A DNA stretch of 26,472 nt from positions 1 to 26,472 of the forward strand of contig JAUVPN010000001.1 in the NCBI GenBank assembly GCA_030598645.1, in the 5' to 3' direction. The notes beneath the pieces are model-generated. The model searched no databases and was not told the origin of the DNA. It was given only the letters and a program-made list of their open reading frames with translations. Of the stretch, positions 15,562 to 23,922 are shown in pieces. Made by a program: the position numbers and the translations under genes. The DNA is from Hyphomicrobium sp. Its GTDB lineage: Bacteria; Pseudomonadota; Alphaproteobacteria; Rhizobiales; Hyphomicrobiaceae. The stretch's first letter is position 1. Each line of letters starts with the position of its first letter.

Positions 15562-17033
15562 TGACGGCGCTAACAGCCATACGCCCAGCCGACCCGGCAC
15601 CTGCACCATCTCAGGAACTGAATGGAATCCTGCACCTGTTGACGTGCGGATCGGTCGATGACGGCAAGTCGACGCTAATCGGCCGCTTGCTATGGGACGC
15701 CTCTGACCTCTACGAGGATCAGCGGGAAATGCTGGAGCGCTCAAACCGCACGGCAGGAGGTACTACTAATCCCGATTTCAGCCTACTCGTCGATGGCCTC
15801 GTAGCGGAGCAGGAGCAGGGCATCACAATCGACGTTGCCTGGCGTTACGTTGATACCGCGACGCGTCGTTTCGTCATCATCGACAGCCCGGGACACGAAC
15901 AATACACGCGCAACATGGCGAGCGGTGCCTCGCACGCAGATGTCGCCATCATGCTTGTCGATGCGCGCCACGGAGTAAAGCGGCAAACGCGCCGACATTC
16001 AGCGATCCTCGATCTTGTCGGCGTCAAACGTGTTATTCTGGTCGTTAACAAGATGGATCTTGTTGACTGGTCGCAAGAACGCTTCCGTTCGATCGAGGCC
16101 GACTTTCGTGAGCTGACGTTGCGTTTTGGATTTCGCGAAGTCATCGCAATTCCGGTCTCTTCCGTAGGCGGCGATAATGTCGCCCGCCGCTCCGAACATA
16201 TGCCTTGGTATAGTGGACCCAACCTACTTGATCACCTTGAGCGAATACCGGCCCGCGACACCGCTCCAACCGGTTCCTTCCGCCTCCCCGTCCAGACCGT
16301 GCTCCGCGACGGTGTCGACTTCCGCGGCCTTGCTGGAACAGTAACGTCGGGGTGCGTGTGCATCGGCGACCGGGTCACAGATGCGCTTAGCGGACAAAGT
16401 GCCCACATCCTGCGCATCGCAACAATGGGGCGTGACCTCGAAAGCGCCGTGCACGGGCAAGCAGTAGCTCTGCAGCTCGACACCGACATCGACGTGGCTC
16501 GCGGTGCCGTGCTAGCGGTGCCGGATTCGCTACCGACTGTTGCTACACACATTGAGGCTCAGCTCATCTGGCTTTGGGAAACGCCCTTCGATGAGCGCGC
16601 AAGCTACCTCTTGCGCACGGCAACCGACCTCGTTCCGATCTCCAAGCTTCAGATCAAATCACAACTTGATTTGGAAACACTTGCAACGCAGCCGGCGCAA
16701 ACTTGCACCCTCAACGAAATTGCGAGTGCGGACATCGTGTTAGGACGTCCGATGGCCATTGATGCCTTCGGCGACAATCCTACAACGGGTAGCTTTTTGG
16801 TCGTTGATGCGGTCACGGGTGCTACGCTCGCAGGCGGCGTGGTTTCAGCAGCAACCGCTGCAGGGGAGACGACGGCCACTTCAACCTTTCGCCTCACCCG
16901 CGAGATTCTCGAAAAGGGGCTTTGTCGCGATTTGAGCGATACCAAAGCCGATCGGGACGAGTTCCAACGACGTGCCAGCGAGGCGGCGCTGCTGCTCCGT
17001 GCAGCAGGCGTGCCCGTCAAGCTCGAAACCTAA
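15561..17033 (+). CDS. cysN: sulfate adenylyltransferase subunit 1 (GTPase), no APS-kinase domain
   Basis: This EF-Tu-like GTPase powers APS synthesis by CysD. The product has 490 residues from ATG 15561, which sits in the cysD stop (TGATG). The frame is open upstream, but that part overlaps cysD in another frame. The GTPase motifs are complete: P-loop GSVDDGKST (30-38), DSPGHEQY, and NKMD. Two beta-barrel domains follow. The protein ends at ...RAAGVPVKLET, without the roughly 170-residue CysC kinase domain found in fused CysNC proteins. Together with the APS-type CysH this supports a PAPS-independent route. Next gene: a transporter 102 bp downstream. Confidence 0.96.
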   Translation: MTALTAIRPADPAPAPSQELNGILHLLTCGSVDDGKSTLIGRLLWDASDLYEDQREMLERSNRTAGGTTNPDFSLLVDGLVAEQEQGITIDVAWRYVDTATRRFVIIDSPGHEQYTRNMASGASHADVAIMLVDARHGVKRQTRRHSAILDLVGVKRVILVVNKMDLVDWSQERFRSIEADFRELTLRFGFREVIAIPVSSVGGDNVARRSEHMPWYSGPNLLDHLERIPARDTAPTGSFRLPVQTVLRDGVDFRGLAGTVTSGCVCIGDRVTDALSGQSAHILRIATMGRDLESAVHGQAVALQLDTDIDVARGAVLAVPDSLPTVATHIEAQLIWLWETPFDERASYLLRTATDLVPISKLQIKSQLDLETLATQPAQTCTLNEIASADIVLGRPMAIDAFGDNPTTGSFLVVDAVTGATLAGGVVSAATAAGETTATSTFRLTREILEKGLCRDLSDTKADRDEFQRRASEAALLLRAAGVPVKLET

Positions 17034-17135
17034 GAGTATGGCCCGCCGCTTCCCCGATCCCACTATCCACGATAACAGGTAGGTGCGACCTTACTGGGAG
17101 CGCACGTTCTAGCCCGTTCAGGAACCCGGCTTTCT

Positions 17136-17936
17136 ATGGACTTCTTGCTGTCAAACTCATGGCCCGTGATCATCATCGGCGGCTTCACCGTCGGATTTCT
17201 GGTCGGGCTCACCGGGGTTGGCGCGGGATCACTAATGACACCCTTCCTCATCTCCGGTATCGGCATCTCGCCGGTGCTTGCGGTCGGTACAGATCTTCTA
17301 TTTGCATCCATCACGAAGGCCAGCGCAGCGTGGCGGCATCACGTGCTGGGCAATGTAGATTGGGGCATCGTGCGTTGGCTTGCAATGGGAAGCTTGCCCG
17401 GGGCGCTGGCCATGCTGGCGTGGCTCTACTTGATTGGGCCCGACACGCATGCGATCTCGATGATCATCCGCAAGGTGCTGGCCGGTGCGCTCATCGTCAG
17501 TGCCACCGTTATCGCGCTCTATCCCTGGCTGAAGCGAAACGCAAGCCAAGCTGCCGACGCAAATGAGCCTACCGTGGTGCGCAAGGGGCCAACCCTTATC
17601 CTGGGATTTATCCTTGGGTCTCTCGTGGCACTGACCTCAGTGGGTGCCGGCGCAATCGGCGTGGTCGCTTTGACCGTCCTTTATCCTTCGCTGTCGGCGC
17701 GGCGTCTCATCGGTACCGATATCGTTCACGCCATCCCACTTACGTTTCTGGCGGGCATCACGCATTTGGGGATGGGAAACGTCAATCCGTGGATCCTCTT
17801 CTTTCTGCTCGTCGGCTCCGTGCCCGGCATCGCACTTGGCTCGCGCATCACCGGCCTCGTTCCGGACTGGCTTTTGAGGGTCGTACTCGCAATTGTACTC
17901 GTCGTGGCGGCATATTCGCTGCTCATCAAACAATAG
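17136..17936 (+). CDS. TauE/SafE-family membrane transporter (probable sulfur anion carrier)
   Basis: The protein has 266 residues and seven or eight membrane helices in the two-repeat TauE/SafE pattern. Each half starts with a Gly-rich helix: GGFTVGFLVGLTGVGAGSL near residue 15, and GFILGSLVALTSVGAGAIG near 153. Family members move sulfite, sulfoacetate or related anions across the inner membrane; the position directly after cysHDN suggests sulfate uptake or sulfite export, but direction and substrate are inference. The ATG at 17136 has only a weak AGGA-like site. The gap of 102 bp from cysN has no strong hairpin, so it is probably in the same operon. It converges on cysI with 10 bp between stops. 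Confidence 0.9.
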   Translation: MDFLLSNSWPVIIIGGFTVGFLVGLTGVGAGSLMTPFLISGIGISPVLAVGTDLLFASITKASAAWRHHVLGNVDWGIVRWLAMGSLPGALAMLAWLYLIGPDTHAISMIIRKVLAGALIVSATVIALYPWLKRNASQAADANEPTVVRKGPTLILGFILGSLVALTSVGAGAIGVVALTVLYPSLSARRLIGTDIVHAIPLTFLAGITHLGMGNVNPWILFFLLVGSVPGIALGSRITGLVPDWLLRVVLAIVLVVAAYSLLIKQ

Positions 17937-17946
17937 CCACCACGCC

Positions 17947-19674
17947 TTAGCTTACAAGCTTCGCCAGCTCGATGTCGGCGTGGAATTGGTTGCCAGCGAT
18001 CGTCGGTTTCACGTAGCCCGCGCGAATGATGAAATCGCCAAAGCGTTCGCAGTCCTGGCGCTCTTTTGCGTAACGCACCAGCATCGGCTCCAGAATTGCA
18101 ATCATTCGCGACTTGTCTACGTCTTCAGCGTAGAGCTTGTTGAGCCTCGAGCCGTCAAAAGCACCGCCAAGATAGAGATTGTATATGCCGGGATTGCGCC
18201 CGACGAGACCGATCTCAGCTAAGTAGGGGCGCGCGCAGCCATTTGGGCAGCCTGTCATACGCAAAACAATGTCGTCGTCGCGCAGCCCCAACTTGTCGAG
18301 CACATCTTCCAACTCACTCACGACGTCAGGCAGAAAGCGCTCGCTCTCTGCCAATGCAAGCCCGCATGTAGGAAACGAGACGCAGGCCATACTGTTTCGG
18401 CGCAGGCCAGAAGACGCAAACGGCGTGATGCCGTGCTCGTTTAGGATCGCGTTGATTTTTGGCTTCACCTTAGCCATTACGTTGGCAATGATGAGGTTTT
18501 GGTTCCCAGTCAGCACAAGCTCACAGACGTGCTGCTCGGCGATCTCGCGCAGCGCCGTGCGCAGGTTATGACCGGGCCGGTCCTTGACGCGGCCATTCTC
18601 GATGAACAGCGTCAAATGCCATTTCTTGTCCGCGCCCTGCTGCCAGCCGATAGAGTCACCGGTCGAGTCAAATTGAAAACCTCGCGGCTTACCGAGCTTG
18701 TAGCCGAGGCGGCGCTCCACCTCCGCGCGAAAGGCATCGATCCCGCGATCCTCGATCGTGTATTTGAGTCTCGCGCGCTTGCGGTTTTCTCGATTGCCCC
18801 AGTCGCGCTGAACGGTCACAACCTTTTCGGCCACCTCAACGGCCTGGTCAGGTCTGCAGAAGCCCAGGACATCGGCGGTGCGCGGGAAGGTATCGGTCTC
18901 GCCATGGGTCATGCCCATACCGCCGCCCACAGTGACATTATATCCAACGATTTTATCTTTTTCGACGATGGCGATGTAGCCAAGGTCGTGAGCAAAGATG
19001 TCAACGTCGTTCGACGGTGGAACTGCGATAACAGTCTTGAACTTGCGCGGCAGGTAGTTCGCGCCGTAAATCGGCTCATCTTCCTCTTCCGCCGACTTGG
19101 AATTATCCTGGACTAACTCACCGTCGAGCCAAATTTCATGATAGGCGCCAGTGCGCGGCAACAGATGCTCGCTAATATTCACCGCCAGCTCATGGGCTGC
19201 GGCATGCTCTTTCGATAAATACGGGTTCGCAGCTGCCATGACGTTGCGGTTCACATCACCGCAAGCGGCCAAGGTGTCTAGCAGACACGCATTTATCGCC
19301 TGCATAGATCGCTTCATGTTTGACTTGATCACACCGTGGAATTGAAAGGCTTGGCGGGTCGTCAGCCGCAGCGTGCCATTGGCATAGGTACCTGCGATGG
19401 CATCAAGAGCCAGCCACTGCTTTGGTGACGTCACGCCGGCTGGAACACGAACGCGGATCATAAAGCTGTAGGCTTTTTCCAGCTTCTTTTTCGCACGCTC
19501 TGGCCGCAGGTCCCGGTCATCCTGCAAGTAGGTCCCGTGAAACTTTGTGAGCTGAGAATCGTCCTCAGAGATGGCACCTGTTGCAACATCTGCAAGCCCC
19601 TCCGCGATCGTCCCGCGCAGGAGCCGGCTGTTCTGCTTTATGAACTCGTTCTTGGCGAGCTTGTCATCGGTCAT
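17947..19674 (-). CDS. cysI: NADPH-sulfite reductase hemoprotein (beta) subunit
   Basis: The enzyme carries out the six-electron reduction of sulfite to sulfide, using siroheme and a [4Fe-4S] cluster, with electrons from CysJ. The product has 575 residues from ATG 19674, close to the 570 of E. coli CysI; the frame is open to 19767, but that extension overlaps cysJ, and AAGGG lies about ten bases before the chosen ATG. The cluster and siroheme ligands are C431-x5-C437 (CVSFPTC) and C476-x3-C480 (CPNGC). Substrate-side Arg/Lys segments such as RLTTRQAFQFHG are present. It lies 37 bp after cysJ on the same strand, so they are surely co-transcribed. Confidence 0.96.
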   Translation of the reverse strand: MTDDKLAKNEFIKQNSRLLRGTIAEGLADVATGAISEDDSQLTKFHGTYLQDDRDLRPERAKKKLEKAYSFMIRVRVPAGVTSPKQWLALDAIAGTYANGTLRLTTRQAFQFHGVIKSNMKRSMQAINACLLDTLAACGDVNRNVMAAANPYLSKEHAAAHELAVNISEHLLPRTGAYHEIWLDGELVQDNSKSAEEEDEPIYGANYLPRKFKTVIAVPPSNDVDIFAHDLGYIAIVEKDKIVGYNVTVGGGMGMTHGETDTFPRTADVLGFCRPDQAVEVAEKVVTVQRDWGNRENRKRARLKYTIEDRGIDAFRAEVERRLGYKLGKPRGFQFDSTGDSIGWQQGADKKWHLTLFIENGRVKDRPGHNLRTALREIAEQHVCELVLTGNQNLIIANVMAKVKPKINAILNEHGITPFASSGLRRNSMACVSFPTCGLALAESERFLPDVVSELEDVLDKLGLRDDDIVLRMTGCPNGCARPYLAEIGLVGRNPGIYNLYLGGAFDGSRLNKLYAEDVDKSRMIAILEPMLVRYAKERQDCERFGDFIIRAGYVKPTIAGNQFHADIELAKLVS

Positions 19675-19711
19675 GGCGTGATAACCCTTCAAGAGCCTAC
19701 AGGGCCTAAGG

Positions 19712-21493
19712 TTAGTAAAGGTCGCGTTGATAGCGTCCGGCTTTGGTAAGCTCCTTGAGTTTGGCACGCCCGGCCTCGTCGTCTCCCTGAGCCGTGTCTG
19801 CCAAGATGCGGCCCAGCATCACGTCTACGTCGCGTCCCATGCCCTTTTCGTCGCCGCACACATAAATGTGCGCGCCATCCTCAATCCATTTGAGCAACTC
19901 AGCACGTTGCTCCCACAGCCGCTTTTGCACGTAGATCTTTTCTGGTTGGTCGCGCGAAAATGCTACGTCGATGCGGCTCAGCGCACCACTTTCTAGATAC
20001 TCCTGCCACTCCAGCTGGTAGAGGAAATCAAATGTATAGTTCCGCTCGCCAAAGAAAAGCCAGCTCCTGCCGGCCGCGCCGTGCTCGGCGCGCTCTTCGA
20101 CAAAGGCCCGATAGGGGGCGACGCCCGTGCCAGCCCCGATCATGATGATTGGACGAGCAAAATCAGCTGGTAGACGGAAGTGGCGGTTGGGCTTTACGTA
20201 GATTCGCGCCATATCGCCCATCTTGCGCCGGTCGGCAAGGTACGTGGAGGCGACGCCTTTGCGCTTCTTGCCGTGTGAACCCCAGCGCACTGCACCGACC
20301 AGCAAATGCGCTTCTCCGGGATGGGCGGCAGGGCTCGAAGCAACCGAGTACAGCCGGCCCGGAAGCGGCCGCAGAAGACCAAACAGCTGCTCCGGAGTTA
20401 GCGTCTCTGGATAGGTCTCGAATAGATCGACAAGCTGACGGTCTATTGCGAATTCGGCAAATGCCTTTTGGGCAGCGAGACGTGCTACATCTGTGCGGCC
20501 AGTAAGCTTCGCATAGCCCTCAACCAGCGACCTCGATAGCGTTGTTAAATCGTAGCTCTCGCGCAGCTGCCGCACGGCGCTGCCGTCAGCGCCGAGCCCC
20601 ACTACCTCAGCAAGCTCAAGCGCGAGCTCAGGATCATTCTCGGGCAGAATGCCGATCGCGTCGCCTGGAGCGTAAACGAACCCCGGCGCATCGGCCATAA
20701 GCTCTACATGCCAGGTCTCGCGCGTGGAGCCAGTTCCGGCGAGATTGACGAGTGCCGCTATCTCTGCTTCTAGCGGATTTTCCGGCGTAAATAGTGGCTC
20801 GTTGTCATCTGGCACATTACCGGGCGCTGTAAAATCGACGTGGACAACTGTCGCGGCGTCAGCAGCATCGGCAGGAGCGAGCTTGGCAAGCGTGCCCTGC
20901 GTCCATTCTGCGGCCTGCTTAGCGAAATCTAGATCGAGATCGATACGATCGGCGGCGCGCTTTCCGCCGAGTGCCTGTAGGCGCTCATCAATCGACTTTC
21001 CGATCGAACAAAACTGGGCGTATGCTGTATCGCCAAGCGCCAACACCGCAAAGCGCACGTCCTCTAGACGCGGTGCGTCATCACCCATCAAGGATTCATA
21101 AAAGTCGACTGCGCGGCTCGGGGGATCGCCCTCACCCCAAGTCGAGGCAAACACCATTAGGTTTTTTGACTTGCTAAGAATACTTATATCGGTATCGGCC
21201 ATGTCGATGACGCGCGCATCGAGACCATGCTTTTGCGCCAGCTTTTTGGTCTTCATGGCGAGTGCTTCTGCATTGCCGCTCTCGCTCGCATAGAGCACCG
21301 TCAGAGGCACGCGTGGTTTAGCAGCCACTGCCTGTTGTTGGGGCTGCCCGCTCAGCGCTGCCTCGAAGCCGGCGAAAAATCCTGCCAGCCAACTGCGCTG
21401 TAAAGGCGTTGTGCGCGCCACAACGGAGTTGAGCACGTCAATGTCCTCGGGGGAGAACGGTGCCGTCTTGGGAAGCAAAGGTGTGGCGGTCAC
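19712..21493 (-). CDS. cysJ: NADPH-sulfite reductase flavoprotein (alpha) subunit
   Basis: The protein passes electrons from NADPH through FAD and FMN to CysI. It has 593 residues. The flavodoxin (FMN) domain is about 63-205, starting VLYASESGNAEALA, with STWGEGDPP. The FAD-binding domain follows, with RLYSVASSP at 380-388 and GVASTYLAD. The NADPH domain holds GAGTGVAPYRAF near 453-464 and HIYVCGDEKGMGRDV. The C-terminus is YQRDLY, as expected for CysJ. The start is GTG 21493, set by AGGGG six bases upstream. It lies 106 bp after cysG and 37 bp before cysI; a separate promoter in the 106-bp gap, which is A/T-rich, is possible. Confidence 0.96.
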   Translation of the reverse strand: MTATPLLPKTAPFSPEDIDVLNSVVARTTPLQRSWLAGFFAGFEAALSGQPQQQAVAAKPRVPLTVLYASESGNAEALAMKTKKLAQKHGLDARVIDMADTDISILSKSKNLMVFASTWGEGDPPSRAVDFYESLMGDDAPRLEDVRFAVLALGDTAYAQFCSIGKSIDERLQALGGKRAADRIDLDLDFAKQAAEWTQGTLAKLAPADAADAATVVHVDFTAPGNVPDDNEPLFTPENPLEAEIAALVNLAGTGSTRETWHVELMADAPGFVYAPGDAIGILPENDPELALELAEVVGLGADGSAVRQLRESYDLTTLSRSLVEGYAKLTGRTDVARLAAQKAFAEFAIDRQLVDLFETYPETLTPEQLFGLLRPLPGRLYSVASSPAAHPGEAHLLVGAVRWGSHGKKRKGVASTYLADRRKMGDMARIYVKPNRHFRLPADFARPIIMIGAGTGVAPYRAFVEERAEHGAAGRSWLFFGERNYTFDFLYQLEWQEYLESGALSRIDVAFSRDQPEKIYVQKRLWEQRAELLKWIEDGAHIYVCGDEKGMGRDVDVMLGRILADTAQGDDEAGRAKLKELTKAGRYQRDLY

Positions 21494-21599
21494 AACAACC
21501 CCTTCATTAACATAGGCCCACTAACGTTGGTTCACTCCACGGCGCCCTGAGCTGGTCCGAACCATATAATCTTTGATACAATGTCTTGCCTTTACGTCA

Positions 21600-23057
21600 C
21601 TACGCTTGTGTCACTGGCACAGTCTCGGCCCCATTCGGGGTGTGCGTTATAGATTGCTCAGCCTCGTAAATCTCGAGCTTATTAGGATGCGACAGCCCCG
21701 CCGTCACCCAATCAAGACCAACAAATATTATCGCGGGACCACTTAATCCCTTGTCAGCAATGGCTTCAGGCAGAACCGATAATTGGGCTGCCACAGCCCG
21801 CTCATTGGCAAGCGTCCCATTCTCGATAATAACGACTGGCGTCTTAGGCCCCGCGCCGGCCGCAAGCAGCTCATCGCGGAAGCGCGGAGCGCTTCTGACC
21901 CCCATATATATCGCGAATGCTTGTCCGTCCTTGGCCATGGCAGCCCAGTCGAGATCGAATGTGCCGTCGGCCGAAGCACCAGCCACAACTGCGAACTGGC
22001 GCAACTTTCGGCGTAGTGTCAAAGGCAGACCGACACTTGCTGCGCAAGCATGCGCAGCGGTTATGCCGGGCACCACTTCGACGGGGATACCGGCAGCGCG
22101 TACCGCGGCCATCTCCTCTGCAGCACGGCCAAATATGAAAACATCGCCGCCCTTTAGCCGAGCCACTCGATGACCCTTAAGAGCCTCGCTCACCAGGATC
22201 CGGTTGATGCCTTCCTGAGCAGCCGAAGGGCCTTCCGGCTCCTTACCCACATCGATGCGTACGGCGTCGCGACGAGCATATTCAAGAATGGCTGGGTTGA
22301 CGAGCCGGTCAACAACCAGAACATCAGCTTCCTGGAGCCTTTGCTGCGCCTTAAGCGTGAGCAAGTCCGGATCCCCCGGCCCGCAACCAATTAGCGACAC
22401 GCTGCCCGACAAATGACTTTGCGACGGCGACAGATGCCGCTGCCGGTTATACTCTCGTTCTGCGCTTTCGTCATCTCCGGCTAGCACGGCGGAGCGCCAC
22501 CTCCCGTGAAGTAAGCGGCCCCAAGCACGCCGTCGCGCAACCGGGTCGCTCAGCACCTCTTTAACACGCCACCTCAGCGTCATCGCGCGGGCTGCGACGA
22601 TGCCTAAATTGGCCGGCAGCCACGCCTCGATCTTCGACTTGATTTCGCGGGCGAGTATGGGTGCGGTACCTTCTGTGCCGATGGCAACTACCACCGGATC
22701 CCGATCCACGATAGCAGGAGTGATGAAAGTGCTCTGGGCTGGAACATCGACGACGTTCAGTGGAATGCCGCGGGCCTTCGCGGCAGCGGCCACCTCGTTG
22801 TCGCAATTCGCATCGTCATGAGCGGCGAAAACCATAGCGCTGTCGGCGAGATCGGAAATCTTAAAGCGATGCCGCTCTAAGGCGATCCCGCGTTCGCGGG
22901 CCAGCGCTACGATATCCTCTTGGATCTCCTCCGCGACGACGCGCAAGCGCGCCGTGGTCTTGGCAAGTAGCCGCAGCTTTTGAAGCGCTTTCTCGCCACC
23001 ACCAACGACAAGAACCTCGCGACCATCGAGATCGAAATAGACCGGAAAATATCTCAA
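21600..23057 (-). CDS. cysG: siroheme synthase (trifunctional)
   Basis: The enzyme makes siroheme, the cofactor of CysI, from uroporphyrinogen III. The product has 485 residues (E. coli 457). The N-terminal dehydrogenase/ferrochelatase part has the NAD-binding VVGGGEKALQK (17-27), D104 in NVVD (the catalytic Asp of the family), and T128 where E. coli has Ser128. A linker domain follows to about 215. The C-terminal SAM uroporphyrinogen methyltransferase starts SLIGCGPGDPDLLTLKA (221 on), with LKGGDVFIFGR and VPGITAAHACAASVGLPLT. The start is TTG 23057, with AAGGG seven bases upstream. Genes cysG-cysJ-cysI form the minus-strand arm of the sulfate cluster. Confidence 0.95.
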   Translation of the reverse strand: MRYFPVYFDLDGREVLVVGGGEKALQKLRLLAKTTARLRVVAEEIQEDIVALARERGIALERHRFKISDLADSAMVFAAHDDANCDNEVAAAAKARGIPLNVVDVPAQSTFITPAIVDRDPVVVAIGTEGTAPILAREIKSKIEAWLPANLGIVAARAMTLRWRVKEVLSDPVARRRAWGRLLHGRWRSAVLAGDDESAEREYNRQRHLSPSQSHLSGSVSLIGCGPGDPDLLTLKAQQRLQEADVLVVDRLVNPAILEYARRDAVRIDVGKEPEGPSAAQEGINRILVSEALKGHRVARLKGGDVFIFGRAAEEMAAVRAAGIPVEVVPGITAAHACAASVGLPLTLRRKLRQFAVVAGASADGTFDLDWAAMAKDGQAFAIYMGVRSAPRFRDELLAAGAGPKTPVVIIENGTLANERAVAAQLSVLPEAIADKGLSGPAIIFVGLDWVTAGLSHPNKLEIYEAEQSITHTPNGAETVPVTQA

Positions 23058-23155
23058 TGAGCAGCCCTTTCAATTGATGTCGGCCCGAACTTCAGGCCCC
23101 CGGCATGTCAGTCACAAGCACGCCACCAACGATCTCTCTTGGTTTGCCGCGCCGT

Positions 23156-23165
23156 CCTTATAAGG
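23156..23165. repeat. palindrome CCTTATAAGG upstream of cysG
   Basis: A perfect 10-bp palindrome about 100 bp upstream of the cysG start. Its TATAAG core may be part of a -10 box on the minus strand, in which case the symmetry could be an overlapping operator. At this length, chance is possible. Confidence 0.3.
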
Positions 23166-23556
23166 CAAAGAAGTAGATTATTCTATTGCCCCGCCTGCTG
23201 AGCTTTGGAAAAAGTATTTCGTTCCTATATTTACGCCAATATTAGCATTTTATACTTATGTTGCCCTGCGTTTGTGTGGCCCTTTAGGCCTGCGTGGAGT
23301 TGTACTGCAGCGGGTTTGACAAAGTTCGCGTCATAGCGATCCAAATCTATGGTGAACTTCAACTTGCGACCGCGCTATCGCTGATACGGTGTCGTCTGCT
23401 GTGAAAACGGATCTACTGTTATCGAGCCTATTTATTGTCGACCGGAAAAGATTCGAAGCATAAATCGTTATGAACTAGGCGGGCTGAGCCGAACAGATTT
23501 CAACTTAACGACTGCAATAACGAGTGAAACACGCTTTTGTGAGCCGGTTTGACTTG

Positions 23557-23568
23557 CCGCTCGAGCGG
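23557..23568. repeat. palindrome CCGCTCGAGCGG upstream of pqqA
   Basis: A perfect 12-bp palindrome about 155 bp upstream of pqqA, lying between TTGACT (23549) and TATAAC (23580). The two boxes are 25 bp apart, too far for a normal sigma-70 promoter without help, so an activator bound at the palindrome is conceivable. Confidence 0.35.
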
Positions 23569-23723
23569 AACCTGTGGTGTATAACAGTCACGGCGGTCCA
23601 GACTCGTCTTGTTCCGCCGACTGGTCATTCACTCATCATTGAATAGTGGACGATCAGTGGGTGGACCCTCGGCGGGGTCAGCCACGGAAAACAAAGGCAG
23701 CTTGCCGAATTAGGAGGATTGTT

Positions 23724-23813
23724 ATGAAAGTTTGGACAAAGCCCGCAGTTCGTGAGCAGGAAGTTGGTCTTGAGGTTACTTCTTACCTCCCAGCAGAAAT
23801 CGACATCATCTAA
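23724..23813 (+). CDS. pqqA: PQQ precursor peptide PqqA
   Basis: This 29-residue peptide is the ribosomal substrate from which the cofactor pyrroloquinoline quinone is cut. The conserved Glu and Tyr that are cross-linked by PqqE are E17 and Y21 in EVTSYLPAE, and the N-terminus MKVWTKPAV is typical. The ATG at 23724 follows TTAGGAGG by six bases, an unusually strong ribosome site suited to high expression. The stop is TAA at 23811. It is the first gene of pqqABCDE, separated from pqqB by 109 bp that contain a strong hairpin. Confidence 0.97.
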   Translation: MKVWTKPAVREQEVGLEVTSYLPAEIDII

Positions 23814-23852
23814 CGACTGTCGATCAGCTCACTAACCTTGTGAGTTTCTTGC

Positions 23853-23880
23853 AGCGGCGGTCGAAATCTCGACCGCCGTT
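23853..23880 (+). terminator. hairpin between pqqA and pqqB, probable partial terminator
   Basis: CGGCGGTCGA (23855-23864), loop AATC, TCGACCGCCG (23869-23878) form ten perfect pairs, extended outward by a G-T and an A-T pair. It is followed by the T/G-rich TTGTTGTTT. It starts about 40 bp after the pqqA stop. Such a hairpin would stop part of the transcripts and protect the pqqA mRNA, giving more precursor than enzymes. That effect is known in pqq operons generally and inferred here. Confidence 0.7.
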
Positions 23881-23922
23881 GTTGTTTCCGGCGTCGGCGC
23901 GCCGCCCAACCTCGACAAATTA

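Larger units (their letters stand above)
23058..23723. other. divergent control region between cysG and pqqA
   Basis: These 666 bases hold no supported gene and should carry the promoters of the two divergent operons. The part next to cysG (about 23150-23260) is A/T-rich and contains the palindrome at 23156-23165. The part next to pqqA contains the palindrome at 23557-23568 followed by TATAAC at 23580, a possible -10. TTGACA at 23316 has no matching -10 at the right distance. pqqA itself has a strong ribosome site, TTAGGAGG, seven bases before its ATG. Confidence 0.5.

Noticed and set aside
23316..23321. TTGACA as a -35 box for pqqA
   Set aside because: No -10-like sequence at 16-18 bp, and it lies about 400 bp from pqqA.
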